Source: a virus. Taken from it: DNA of 64,000 nt. Each line of letters opens with the position of its first letter. Position 1 is the first letter of the stretch. The position numbers and the translations under genes were made by a program. The notes below the pieces were generated by a model. The model worked only from the letters and a program-made list of their open reading frames with translations, ran no database searches and was not told the DNA's origin. Where the stretch lies: the IMG/VR virus record IMGVR_UViG_3300032050_000019, positions 62,001 to 126,000 of that record; one strand, 5' to 3'. Below are positions 56,181-63,675 of the stretch, piece by piece.

Positions 56181-57122
56181 ATGGTAAAACAAGATGTTGA
56201 CTACTCATTAATTACTGACATTCTCGAAGACATTTTGGGTGATTATAAAATGCACAATGAGAATAAAGGTCAAATATCTTTTGATTGTCCAGTATGTTCA
56301 TATGAAATTAAAGGATTAGATTATGGTGATGGTAAAGGGAATTTAGAAGTAAATTATAAAAATAACGTTTTCAAATGTTGGTCTTGTTCAGAGACAAATG
56401 AAACACATGGTTCTATATACAAATTAATTAAAAAGTTTGGTAACAGTAGACAATTAAAAAAATATCAATTATTAAGACCGGACGATGACGATTCATCAAA
56501 CAAAAGATTTTACAAAAAAATTAAGTTACCAAAAGAATTCATACCGTTTACTAATGTGACACTTGGTATGAAAATGACGCCTTTTTATAAACAAGCTCTT
56601 AATTACATTAAGAAAAGAAATATTACAGATGAAATGTTACAAAAATTCAACATTGGATTTTGTAACACTGGTATGTACGAGAATAGAATTATCATACCAT
56701 CATATGATGAGGATAAAGAATTAAATTATTTTGTTGCCAGATCTTACTTAACAAGAACTAAATTAAAATATAAAAATCCCAGTGTTCAAAAAGAATTAAT
56801 TATTTGGAATGAGTATTTGATAAATTGGGATGAACCTGTTTACTTAGTTGAGGGTGCTTTCGACAGTATATTTTTACCGAATTCAATTCCTATGTTGGGT
56901 AAATTTATGACTGATAAGTTATTTAAGAAATTATATGAGAATGCTAAAAAAATAATTATTGTATTAGATGGGGATGCGTATGAAGATGCGGTTAAGTTAT
57001 ATCATAAGATTAATTGTGGTAAACTAATGGGTAAAGTTTGGATAGTAGAATTACCAAAAGATAAAGACATCGCCGATTTACAAGGTGATTTAAATAACTA
57101 CAACATAAAACAAATTGATTAA
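56181..57122 (+). CDS. DnaG-type DNA primase
   Basis: The 313-aa product has a zinc ribbon (Cys36-x2-Cys39 in DCPVCS, Cys66-x2-Cys69 in KCWSCS). A TOPRIM domain follows: YLVEGAFDSI with Glu224 and Asp228, then IIIVLDGDAYEDA with Asp263 and Asp265. It makes RNA primers for lagging strands with the gp41-like helicase. T4 gp61 has 342 aa. The stop overlaps the next ATG by 1 nt (TAATG). It begins a run of genes for DNA repair and recombination. Confidence 0.9.
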   Translation: MVKQDVDYSLITDILEDILGDYKMHNENKGQISFDCPVCSYEIKGLDYGDGKGNLEVNYKNNVFKCWSCSETNETHGSIYKLIKKFGNSRQLKKYQLLRPDDDDSSNKRFYKKIKLPKEFIPFTNVTLGMKMTPFYKQALNYIKKRNITDEMLQKFNIGFCNTGMYENRIIIPSYDEDKELNYFVARSYLTRTKLKYKNPSVQKELIIWNEYLINWDEPVYLVEGAFDSIFLPNSIPMLGKFMTDKLFKKLYENAKKIIIVLDGDAYEDAVKLYHKINCGKLMGKVWIVELPKDKDIADLQGDLNNYNIKQID

Positions 57123-57982
57123 TGATAAATTTAAATGATGTATCTCTTGAAATAAGGGATTTAATGGAAAAAAGAAGAAATGAATTGGAATTAACTTTCA
57201 TAGAAGAAGAACATATATATCATATGAGAGATATTGATGGAGTAATAAAAAAGAATTTTCCATCTGTATCTAAAGTAGTTAAAAAATTTCACTCACATTT
57301 TGATGCAGAAGGGAAGGCATTACAAATGTCAAATGGTGACCCCGAAGGTCAACAAAAGTTATTGGCGGAATGGAGGGCTGCTGGTGAGTACTCAACTAAT
57401 ATGGGAAGTAGAGTACATTATGTTTTAGAGAATGACACAATAAGTAGATTTGGTAACTACAAAGAGGTTAGACAACCAATATTCAGTTGTGATGAAACAC
57501 AAATCACAAAAAGTGATTCTATGATATCTGCAGGTAAAAAGTTTCTTGATTTAATGACAGAAAGAAATGCAATATTATTAGATACTGAGAGTATTTTAGG
57601 TGACCCTGAATTAGGTTATACTGGTCAACCAGATAAAATATGGTTGATGATGAATAAAGAAAAAACTGATTTTGGTTTTGTTGTTACAGATTGGAAAACA
57701 AATCAACCTAAAAATTTTGAGGCTCAATATTATACTAAAAAAATGTATCATCCTTTCAATGAGTATGATGATACTGCGTTAGGACATTACTTTCTTCAAT
57801 TACCGTTGTATGGTAAATTATTTATTAAAATGTTAGAAGGTACAAAATATGAATCAATAAAAATGTTGGGTTGTGTGATTGTATTACTAAAAGACGATGG
57901 GACTTTTCAAGAATATAAAGTTCCCGGTTATGTAAATAATACAATTTTAAAAATGGACATTAAAAAATATTTAAAGAGATGA
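57122..57982 (+). CDS. PD-(D/E)XK nuclease, RecB/Cas4-like
   Basis: The 286-aa protein shows the RecB-family motif order: GSRVHYVLEN (His99), GYTGQPDKIWL (Asp171), VTDWKTNQ (Asp190-x-Lys192), and QLPLYGKLF, the typical QxxxY motif that closes the active site. This family cuts or trims DNA ends. Position between primase and gp47 suggests a role in DNA end processing during recombination or in degrading host DNA; T4 has no direct counterpart. It shares a 4-nt overlap (ATGA) with the gp47-like gene. Confidence 0.8.
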   Translation: MINLNDVSLEIRDLMEKRRNELELTFIEEEHIYHMRDIDGVIKKNFPSVSKVVKKFHSHFDAEGKALQMSNGDPEGQQKLLAEWRAAGEYSTNMGSRVHYVLENDTISRFGNYKEVRQPIFSCDETQITKSDSMISAGKKFLDLMTERNAILLDTESILGDPELGYTGQPDKIWLMMNKEKTDFGFVVTDWKTNQPKNFEAQYYTKKMYHPFNEYDDTALGHYFLQLPLYGKLFIKMLEGTKYESIKMLGCVIVLLKDDGTFQEYKVPGYVNNTILKMDIKKYLKR

Positions 57983-58797
57983 TAAAAAAAATAGTACACA
58001 TTGCAGATATACATATCAGAACATTTCAGATGCACGATTTGTATAAAAAACAATTTGAAATTTTATTGGAAGACATAGGAAAAAAATGTGTTGAATGGTA
58101 TGATGAAAATATTAGTCCATCACAAATAAGAATTGTAATTGTTGGGGATATTGCACATCAAAAGATAAACATTTCAAACGAACAATTAATGTTGACAAGT
58201 TGGTTTTTAAAAGAACTAACTAAATTTGGTAAGGTTGTTATTATACCGGGTAATCACGATTTTTTGGAAAATAATGTACAAAGATTGGATAGTATTTCTC
58301 CTGTTGTAGATTTATTAAACAATGAATGGATAACATATTATAAAGATAGCGGACAATATAATGATGATAACATAGATTGGATTGTTTATTCCTTGTATCA
58401 ACACAATAAAAGACCTGAGTTTAGTAAAGATGATAATCAATTAACGATAGGGTTATTTCATGGACCAATCCAAGGGTTATCAACTGATTTAGGTTTTGAA
58501 TTTGAAGATGCATATGATAAACTAAATTTTGTTGATTTGGATTTATTGTTATGTGGTGATATACATAAAAGACAAATGTTTACATTACCAAGTGGGGGTA
58601 GAGCGGTAATGATTGGTAGTTTAATTCAACAAAATTTTGGTGAAACGGTAAAGCATCATGGGTATGGTATTTATGATATTGAAGAAGACAAGTATGAGTT
58701 TGTTGACTTACCTAATCAACAACCTTTCTTACACTTTTCAATCTCCGATATAAAAGACATAGAAAATGAAACAGAAGAACTCGTTAATATTGGATGA
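57979..58797 (+). CDS. gp47: Recombination endonuclease subunit gp47 (Mre11/SbcD-like)
   Basis: The 272-aa protein has all metallophosphoesterase motifs: ADIHI (Asp10, His12), VGD (Asp57), GNHD (Asn92, His93), LFHGP (His161) and CGDIHKRQ (Asp194, His196). With gp46 it forms the Mre11/Rad50-type complex that resects double-strand ends for UvsX. T4 gp47 has 339 aa, so the capping C-terminal domain is shortened here. Its 3' end overlaps the coiled-coil repeat gene by 32 nt. In T4, gp47 and gp46 are near neighbours; here three extra genes separate them. Confidence 0.9.
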   Translation: MIKKIVHIADIHIRTFQMHDLYKKQFEILLEDIGKKCVEWYDENISPSQIRIVIVGDIAHQKINISNEQLMLTSWFLKELTKFGKVVIIPGNHDFLENNVQRLDSISPVVDLLNNEWITYYKDSGQYNDDNIDWIVYSLYQHNKRPEFSKDDNQLTIGLFHGPIQGLSTDLGFEFEDAYDKLNFVDLDLLLCGDIHKRQMFTLPSGGRAVMIGSLIQQNFGETVKHHGYGIYDIEEDKYEFVDLPNQQPFLHFSISDIKDIENETEELVNIG

Positions 58798-59338
58798 TGA
58801 ATTTATCAGGTATTGTGAAATAAACAATGTTGATGATGTTCAGAAACTTGCAAAAGATACTTTTAATCGAGGGTATTATATATTGAAGTATGGAGAATCA
58901 CCTTTCTCTTTTAGTAATAAAGAAAAGATTGTAGAAAAAGAAGTCATTAAAGAAATTATTAAAGAGGTACCGGTTGAAGTGATTAAAGAAGTTCCTGTGG
59001 AAAAAATAGTTGAAAAAGAAAAAATTGTAGAAGTAATAAAAGAAGTTCCAGTAGAAAAAATAGTTGAGGTAATAAAAGAAGTACCGGTAGAAATTAAAGG
59101 AGATGAAAAAATCGTGGTAAAAGAAGTAATTAAAGAAGTTCCAATAGAAAAGATTATTGAGAAAGAAAAAATTGTAGAGGTAATCAAAGAGGTAACTAAT
59201 GATGATGAGATAAAAAAATTAAAAGAAGAGAACACTAAATTAAAAGAGGAATTAGAAAAGATAACATCGTCATTAGAAACATTAAACAAAGCAAAATACA
59301 TGAAGAATAGTAACATGAATTCTATATATGATGAATAA
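58766..59338 (+). CDS. IKEVPVE-repeat coiled-coil protein (190 aa)
   Basis: Residues 1-50 are a helical domain (DDEFIRYCEINNVDDVQKLAKD, NRGYYILKYGES) of unknown fold. Residues 52-143 (DNA 58919-59194) repeat IKEVPVEK(I)VEKEK units, five clear copies plus one degenerate. Residues 146-177 are a heptad coiled coil. The repeats are Lys/Glu-rich with a regular Pro, like extended spacer repeats. No catalytic motif is seen. It lies inside the recombination operon and overlaps gp47 by 32 nt, so coupling to gp47 is likely. It may tether or scaffold the complex; this is inference. Confidence 0.75.
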   Translation: MKQKNSLILDDEFIRYCEINNVDDVQKLAKDTFNRGYYILKYGESPFSFSNKEKIVEKEVIKEIIKEVPVEVIKEVPVEKIVEKEKIVEVIKEVPVEKIVEVIKEVPVEIKGDEKIVVKEVIKEVPIEKIIEKEKIVEVIKEVTNDDEIKKLKEENTKLKEELEKITSSLETLNKAKYMKNSNMNSIYDE

Positions 59339-59399
59339 AAACTAGAATACTTTTTTTATTTGTATTTTTTAGTTATATTTTAATATAAAATTTTAGATT

Positions 59400-59708
59400 A
59401 TGATTTCATTAATTACAACATTACTTTTTTGGACTTTTATGGCTTATGGTATGAGTACAATAATTGTTTATGGCACTATTTTCGAACCTTTAAGGGAATG
59501 GTTTAAAACAAACAATAAATTTTTAGGTGACTTGACCGGTTGTATTATGTGTACATCTACGTGGGTAGGATTTTTCTTGTCACTATGTTTGGGTGGTTTG
59601 GCAACTAAATTTTTTGATATACATTGGTTACCATCTATTTTTTTTGATGGAATGTTTACCACTGGAATTGTTTGGGCTGTTAATACTATAGTTGAACATT
59701 TCGAATAA
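59400..59708 (+). CDS. Small membrane protein (DUF1360-like)
   Basis: The 102-aa protein has three hydrophobic stretches: about 5-27 (TTLLFWTFMAYGMSTIIVYG), 46-66 (GCIMCTSTWVGFFLSLCLGG) and 80-97. It carries a Cys-x2-Cys pair at the second (GCIMCTSTWVG), the mark of DUF1360-type proteins. No signal peptide motif is seen. It sits between the coiled-coil and the nuclease-like gene. A role in the host membrane (for example a lysis or exclusion function) is possible but not shown. Confidence 0.6.
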   Translation: MISLITTLLFWTFMAYGMSTIIVYGTIFEPLREWFKTNNKFLGDLTGCIMCTSTWVGFFLSLCLGGLATKFFDIHWLPSIFFDGMFTTGIVWAVNTIVEHFE

Positions 59709-59727
59709 AAAAGGTTAAAAACAGAAA

Positions 59728-60234
59728 ATGGGGTTTATTGGTAAAAATAATTTAGATGATACATTAGTCAGAAATGAAGTAATAAAGTTTGCAAATATTA
59801 CTCTTGGACTTAAGCTTTATTCCAATCCCGCATATAACAAGATTGACTTAATTTGTAAGAAAGAAAAAAATATGGGTGTTGAAGTTGAACATGGTAAGTG
59901 GTCCGGAGATTTTTGGAAAAATGATGCGTATTCGTTAATATCTAATTTAGGTTTTCGTACATTAAACATTCCTAAAAGAAAACACAAATATTGGTTAGAA
60001 TATTATAATGGGAAATTTAATCCATCACATGATAAAAACTTATACATAAGGACAAATAAAGACTTTACACAATTTTTGGTTGTTGAACCACATGTGATTA
60101 AAGACCCCAAAAAACTTTATGAGTGTAAATTTCAACCTAATAACAGTGATTGTGTTGAAGAATGGTTATCACTCAAAAAGAAAGACGTAAGAACATACAA
60201 TTTAATTAAAGGACAATTTATATTACAAGATTAA
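59728..60234 (+). CDS. Putative PD-(D/E)XK-like nuclease (168 aa)
   Basis: No family is recognised with certainty. The core KIDLICKKEKNMGVEVEHGKW has the strand-hairpin-strand look of a small PD-(D/E)XK nuclease (Asp40, then Glu53-x-Glu55, with a His-Gly-Lys turn). Next come DFWKNDAYSLISNLGFRTLN and a Lys/Tyr-rich end. The gene is coupled to gp46 by a 1-nt overlap (TAATG). A DNA end-processing role beside gp46 would fit its place; the weak motif means an unrelated alpha/beta protein is also possible. Confidence 0.5.
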   Translation: MGFIGKNNLDDTLVRNEVIKFANITLGLKLYSNPAYNKIDLICKKEKNMGVEVEHGKWSGDFWKNDAYSLISNLGFRTLNIPKRKHKYWLEYYNGKFNPSHDKNLYIRTNKDFTQFLVVEPHVIKDPKKLYECKFQPNNSDCVEEWLSLKKKDVRTYNLIKGQFILQD

Positions 60235-62576
60235 TGAATTACGAAAATCCATTTATAAGAGTAACGTGGGAAGACACTGCAGAAAACTTTACACCAGAAA
60301 AAATTAGAAGAGTAAAAACTTATTTTCAAAATAAGTATAACTCAAAAAATGTTCAGGTTGTAACAAAAAATTTATCTGACATTCAAAACACTAAGTTGAA
60401 ATCATTAGATGTTTCTGATAACATAACTGATAAACAATATCAGAAGAATTTAATGAAAGATTTTATTAGAGAGAATGCTATTGCCGTAAAGTGGGAACTA
60501 ATTGATAGGTTAGATAATAAAATAAATGCAGAAATTGATAAATTAAATCCAAATAAAGTTAAGTATAACAAGTGGTTTATAAAAAAAATAAAGTTTTCTA
60601 ACTTCTTATCTTTTGGTGACAATAATGAAATTGATTACACAAAACTTGAAGGTATCACTGTAATAGAATCGACACCTAAAAACTTTGGTGGCAAGTCCAC
60701 ATCAACAGTAGATTTACTCATGTTTTTGTTTTTTAATTCTACTACAAAAACAAAAACTAACGCAGAAATTTTTAATAAGTTTACCGATAAAGATGAAGTA
60801 GTTGTAAGTGGCGAAATTAGTATTGATGGAGAAGATTATGTAATTGAGAGAAAAATCATAAGAAAAAAGTCAAAGACAGGTGATTACACAATAACTAATA
60901 AATTAGAATTTTATAAAATAAATTCAGACGGCACTATTCTCAACTTAAATGGAGAACAAAGAAGAGAGACAGAAGAATTTATATCATCCGCTATTGGTAC
61001 TGAAGAAGATTTCTTATCAACTATTTTGACTACAGGTTACAATCTTGAACAAATGATTGAATCTAAAGCAACCGCGAGAGGACAAATCCTTACTAGATTT
61101 TTAGGATTAGAAAATTTAAAAGTTAAAGAAGAAAGGTGCAAAGAAATATATAATGATTGGTCCAAAAAACTGACATCTAATTCGTATAACATCGTTCAGT
61201 TGGAAACTGATAACTCAAAATATAATGATGGAATAGTAAATTCAGAAAAAGAAATTGAAAAACTTAATGGTTCATTAAATGATTTGAATAAAAAATTAAA
61301 AAATCTTGAAGATAGAAGAGATGAAATATTAAGTTCAAGAAACAATGACATAGATCAGGATTTAATCAGAATAAATCCTATTATCTTAGAGCAAGAAATT
61401 AAATCTTTGGGTCAACAAAGAGATGAAAAAGAAAAAAGTGCAAACGAAATAGTTGTTACCGAACCATCTGAATTTTATTTGGAAGAGGAACATAATAAGA
61501 TAAAGGAGGAAATTAACAACTTGACTGTGGAAAAAAGAGTTTCATCCACATCTATAACCGGAAATGAAAAATTAATAGAAAAACTTGAAAAAGGTACCGT
61601 TTGCCCTACTTGTAGTAGACCTTTAGAGGACGTTGACAATACATCTGAAATAAATAAATTAAAAAAAGAGATAATAAAGTTTAAAGAAAAAATAGAAAAA
61701 TGTGAAAAAGATTTAAACAACCTTGAAAAAAAAGAACTTAAATTTACCACCCTCAAGAAAGAATATGATGATTATGAAAGAAATAAATTGAGAAGGTCAA
61801 GAATTGAATTAGAGATAGAACAAAAACAATTTGAGATAGATGGAAAAAAGAATAACCTTAAAAGATATGAAGAAAACAAGAAAAAATTAGACGACAATAA
61901 AAAGATAGATGCGGAAATTGTTACTCTAAGAACCCAAATAGATTCAACAAATGGAGACATCAGACAAACAAACACATCAATAAACAATCACACTGTGAAT
62001 ATAAACAGTTTAAAAGATAAAATTAAAGTGAACCATGAATTGATTGACAAAATCAAATCAGAGGAAGAGTTGTTGGGTGTATTTAAAACATATCTTACCA
62101 TTTATGGTAAGAACGGAATTTCGAAAGTTATTCTTAAAAATATGATTCCGCTTTTGAACATAGAACTACACAGATTATTGTCAGATAGTTGTTATTTCAT
62201 TTTGGAATTGAATATCAATGACAAAAATGAAGTGGAATTTCTTATGATTGATAATGAGACAAGAGTGGTTAAACCATTAAATTCCGGTTCAGGATACGAG
62301 AGAACAATTTCATCATTGGCAATTAGAAGTGTTCTTACCAAGATATCGTCATTACCTAAACCAAATATAGTAGTTATGGATGAAGTATTTGGTAAAATTG
62401 CTGACGAGAATTTAGAAATGGTTGGGGAATTCTTCAAAAAAATTAAAAATTATTTTGAACATATAATCGTTATATCGCATAACACATTGATTAGGAATTG
62501 GTCAGACAATTTGGTAATGATTAATAAAAATGATAATATATCATCTATTGAGTTCGTAACAACAAAAATTTCTTAA
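60234..62576 (+). CDS. gp46: Recombination endonuclease subunit gp46 (Rad50/SbcC-like)
   Basis: The 780-aa ATPase has an N-terminal half-site, a long coiled coil and a zinc hook (CPTC at 457-460). Its C-terminal half has a degenerate signature LNSGSGYERTISSL and Walker B NIVVMDEVFG. The P-loop is unusual: PKNFGGKST (Lys154) instead of GxxGxGKST, with Pro and Phe at two Gly positions. About 115 residues precede the ATPase (start of ATPase near IKKIKFSNFLSFGD). T4 gp46 has 560 aa, so both the coils and the N-terminal extension are longer here. With gp47 it resects DNA ends. Confidence 0.9.
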   Translation: MNYENPFIRVTWEDTAENFTPEKIRRVKTYFQNKYNSKNVQVVTKNLSDIQNTKLKSLDVSDNITDKQYQKNLMKDFIRENAIAVKWELIDRLDNKINAEIDKLNPNKVKYNKWFIKKIKFSNFLSFGDNNEIDYTKLEGITVIESTPKNFGGKSTSTVDLLMFLFFNSTTKTKTNAEIFNKFTDKDEVVVSGEISIDGEDYVIERKIIRKKSKTGDYTITNKLEFYKINSDGTILNLNGEQRRETEEFISSAIGTEEDFLSTILTTGYNLEQMIESKATARGQILTRFLGLENLKVKEERCKEIYNDWSKKLTSNSYNIVQLETDNSKYNDGIVNSEKEIEKLNGSLNDLNKKLKNLEDRRDEILSSRNNDIDQDLIRINPIILEQEIKSLGQQRDEKEKSANEIVVTEPSEFYLEEEHNKIKEEINNLTVEKRVSSTSITGNEKLIEKLEKGTVCPTCSRPLEDVDNTSEINKLKKEIIKFKEKIEKCEKDLNNLEKKELKFTTLKKEYDDYERNKLRRSRIELEIEQKQFEIDGKKNNLKRYEENKKKLDDNKKIDAEIVTLRTQIDSTNGDIRQTNTSINNHTVNINSLKDKIKVNHELIDKIKSEEELLGVFKTYLTIYGKNGISKVILKNMIPLLNIELHRLLSDSCYFILELNINDKNEVEFLMIDNETRVVKPLNSGSGYERTISSLAIRSVLTKISSLPKPNIVVMDEVFGKIADENLEMVGEFFKKIKNYFEHIIVISHNTLIRNWSDNLVMINKNDNISSIEFVTTKIS

Positions 62577-62592
62577 CATAAAAAAATTGTTT

Positions 62593-62600
62593 TACATTTG
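62593..62600 (+). promoter_or_regulatory. Candidate host-type -7 box (TAnnTTTG) before clpP
   Basis: TACATTTG matches the Bacteroidota -7 consensus TAnnTTTG, ending 14 nt before the clpP ATG at 62615. A clear -33 box is not seen, so support is partial. If real, clpP would be read by host RNA polymerase. Confidence 0.35.
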
Positions 62601-62614
62601 TTAAAATTTTAGAA

Positions 62615-63292
62615 ATGACAGAAAAAAACCACAAGGATTTTAAACTATTTGCTAAGGACCAAAACATTAGTTCCTTAAAACTAGATTATTACAACAAAAG
62701 AATTGAAAACAGTCTCACACCATATATTTTGGAAGAAAGACAAATGAATGTCACCATCATGGATGTATTTTCAAGATTGATGATGGAAAGGATTATTTGG
62801 GTTGCGGGAGTTGTTGACGACCATATGTCAACAATTGTTCAAGCTCAATTGATGTTTTTGGATTCATTAGATAATAATGACATTACTATGCATATTGATA
62901 GTCCGGGTGGAAGTGTAAAATCTGGTTTATCTATGGTTGATGTTATGGATTACATTCGTTCAGATATTAAAACTATAAACACAGGAATGGCGGCGTCTAT
63001 GGGTTCAATTTTACTTGGAGCAGGGACAAAAGGTAAAAGAGGTTCTTTAAGATTTTCAAGAACGATGTTACATCAATCTAGTGGAGGATTTAGAGGAAAT
63101 ATTCAAGATGCAGAAATAGACATGATTGAATGGAAAAAAATGAATGATATTCTTTTTGATTTACTTGGAGGATATTGTGGGAAATCATCTGACACAATTA
63201 AAAAAGACGCAACAAGAGATTTATGGTTATCATCAGAAGAAGCGTTGGAATATGGAATTATAGATGAAATTGTTGTTAGAAAAAATAAATAA
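62615..63292 (+). CDS. clpP: ClpP-type serine protease
   Basis: The 225-aa protein is a full ClpP: RIIWVAGVVDDHMSTIVQAQ, DITMHIDSPGGS, the nucleophile Ser128 in GMAASMGS, His153 in MLHQSS, and Asp202 in TRDLWLSSEEALEYGIIDEI. The triad is complete and spaced as in bacterial ClpP (about 195-207 aa). The N-terminal 55 residues are longer than in E. coli and may be a propeptide or a partner-binding end. It could act as a prohead/maturation protease, as a phage-run degradation chamber, or through host ClpX. It follows gp46 and precedes the lysis genes. No Clp ATPase is in the window. Confidence 0.9.
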   Translation: MTEKNHKDFKLFAKDQNISSLKLDYYNKRIENSLTPYILEERQMNVTIMDVFSRLMMERIIWVAGVVDDHMSTIVQAQLMFLDSLDNNDITMHIDSPGGSVKSGLSMVDVMDYIRSDIKTINTGMAASMGSILLGAGTKGKRGSLRFSRTMLHQSSGGFRGNIQDAEIDMIEWKKMNDILFDLLGGYCGKSSDTIKKDATRDLWLSSEEALEYGIIDEIVVRKNK

Positions 63293-63296
63293 ATCA

Positions 63297-63304
63297 TATT
63301 TATA
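63297..63304 (+). promoter_or_regulatory. TATTTATA box upstream of spanin-like pair
   Basis: TATTTATA ends 14 nt before the ATG at 63319 and would give the two membrane-linked genes late expression. Confidence 0.45.
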
Positions 63305-63318
63305 TATAAAAAGAGTAT

Positions 63319-63675
63319 ATGACTTCGATAGGAAAACACATAAACACAATATTACTCTTAGTAATAGGCTGTGTAATAGTATATTGGTTATTTTTTGTTT
63401 TATCACCAAATGTAGAAATGTCTGCAGAATCTAAAGCGAAAATTGATTCTTTGAATAATAACATTAAAAAATACGAAGAAGAAAATAAAAAAATTGATTC
63501 AGTGATTACTCAGTATCATAATGAAATAGAAAAAGTCAATAACAATATAACAAGAATAAAACAAGAAAAAACAATAGTAAAAGAAATATATCATGAAAAA
63601 ATTATTAGTATTGATACTTTTAACAGGACTCAGATTGACGAGTTTTTCTCAAACAGATACGGGAATAGACAATGA
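63319..63675 (+). CDS. Inner-membrane coiled-coil protein, spanin-like (118 aa)
   Basis: The product has one N-terminal membrane helix (about residues 9-29, ILLLVIGCVIVYWLFFVL) and then a long charged coiled coil (about 36-88, KIDSLNNNIKKYEEENKKID). The C terminus reads SIDTFNRTQIDEFFSNRY. One TM plus periplasmic coil fits an inner-membrane spanin (Rz-type) in Gram-negative phages. Its last 83 nt overlap the following gene in the +1 frame, an arrangement typical of Rz/Rz1 pairs. No sequence similarity to lambda Rz is claimed. Confidence 0.65.
   Translation: MTSIGKHINTILLLVIGCVIVYWLFFVLSPNVEMSAESKAKIDSLNNNIKKYEEENKKIDSVITQYHNEIEKVNNNITRIKQEKTIVKEIYHEKIISIDTFNRTQIDEFFSNRYGNRQ

Noticed and set aside
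56101-56187. 28-codon frame starting MCWLVSPEVG between resolvase and primase
   Set aside because: It runs through the terminator stem and T tract and overlaps the primase start; better explained by the RNA unit.
58876-59316. Long minus-strand frame opposite the IKEVPVE repeats
   Set aside because: Ser/Thr/Phe-rich antisense of the Lys/Glu repeat, without a start context of its own.
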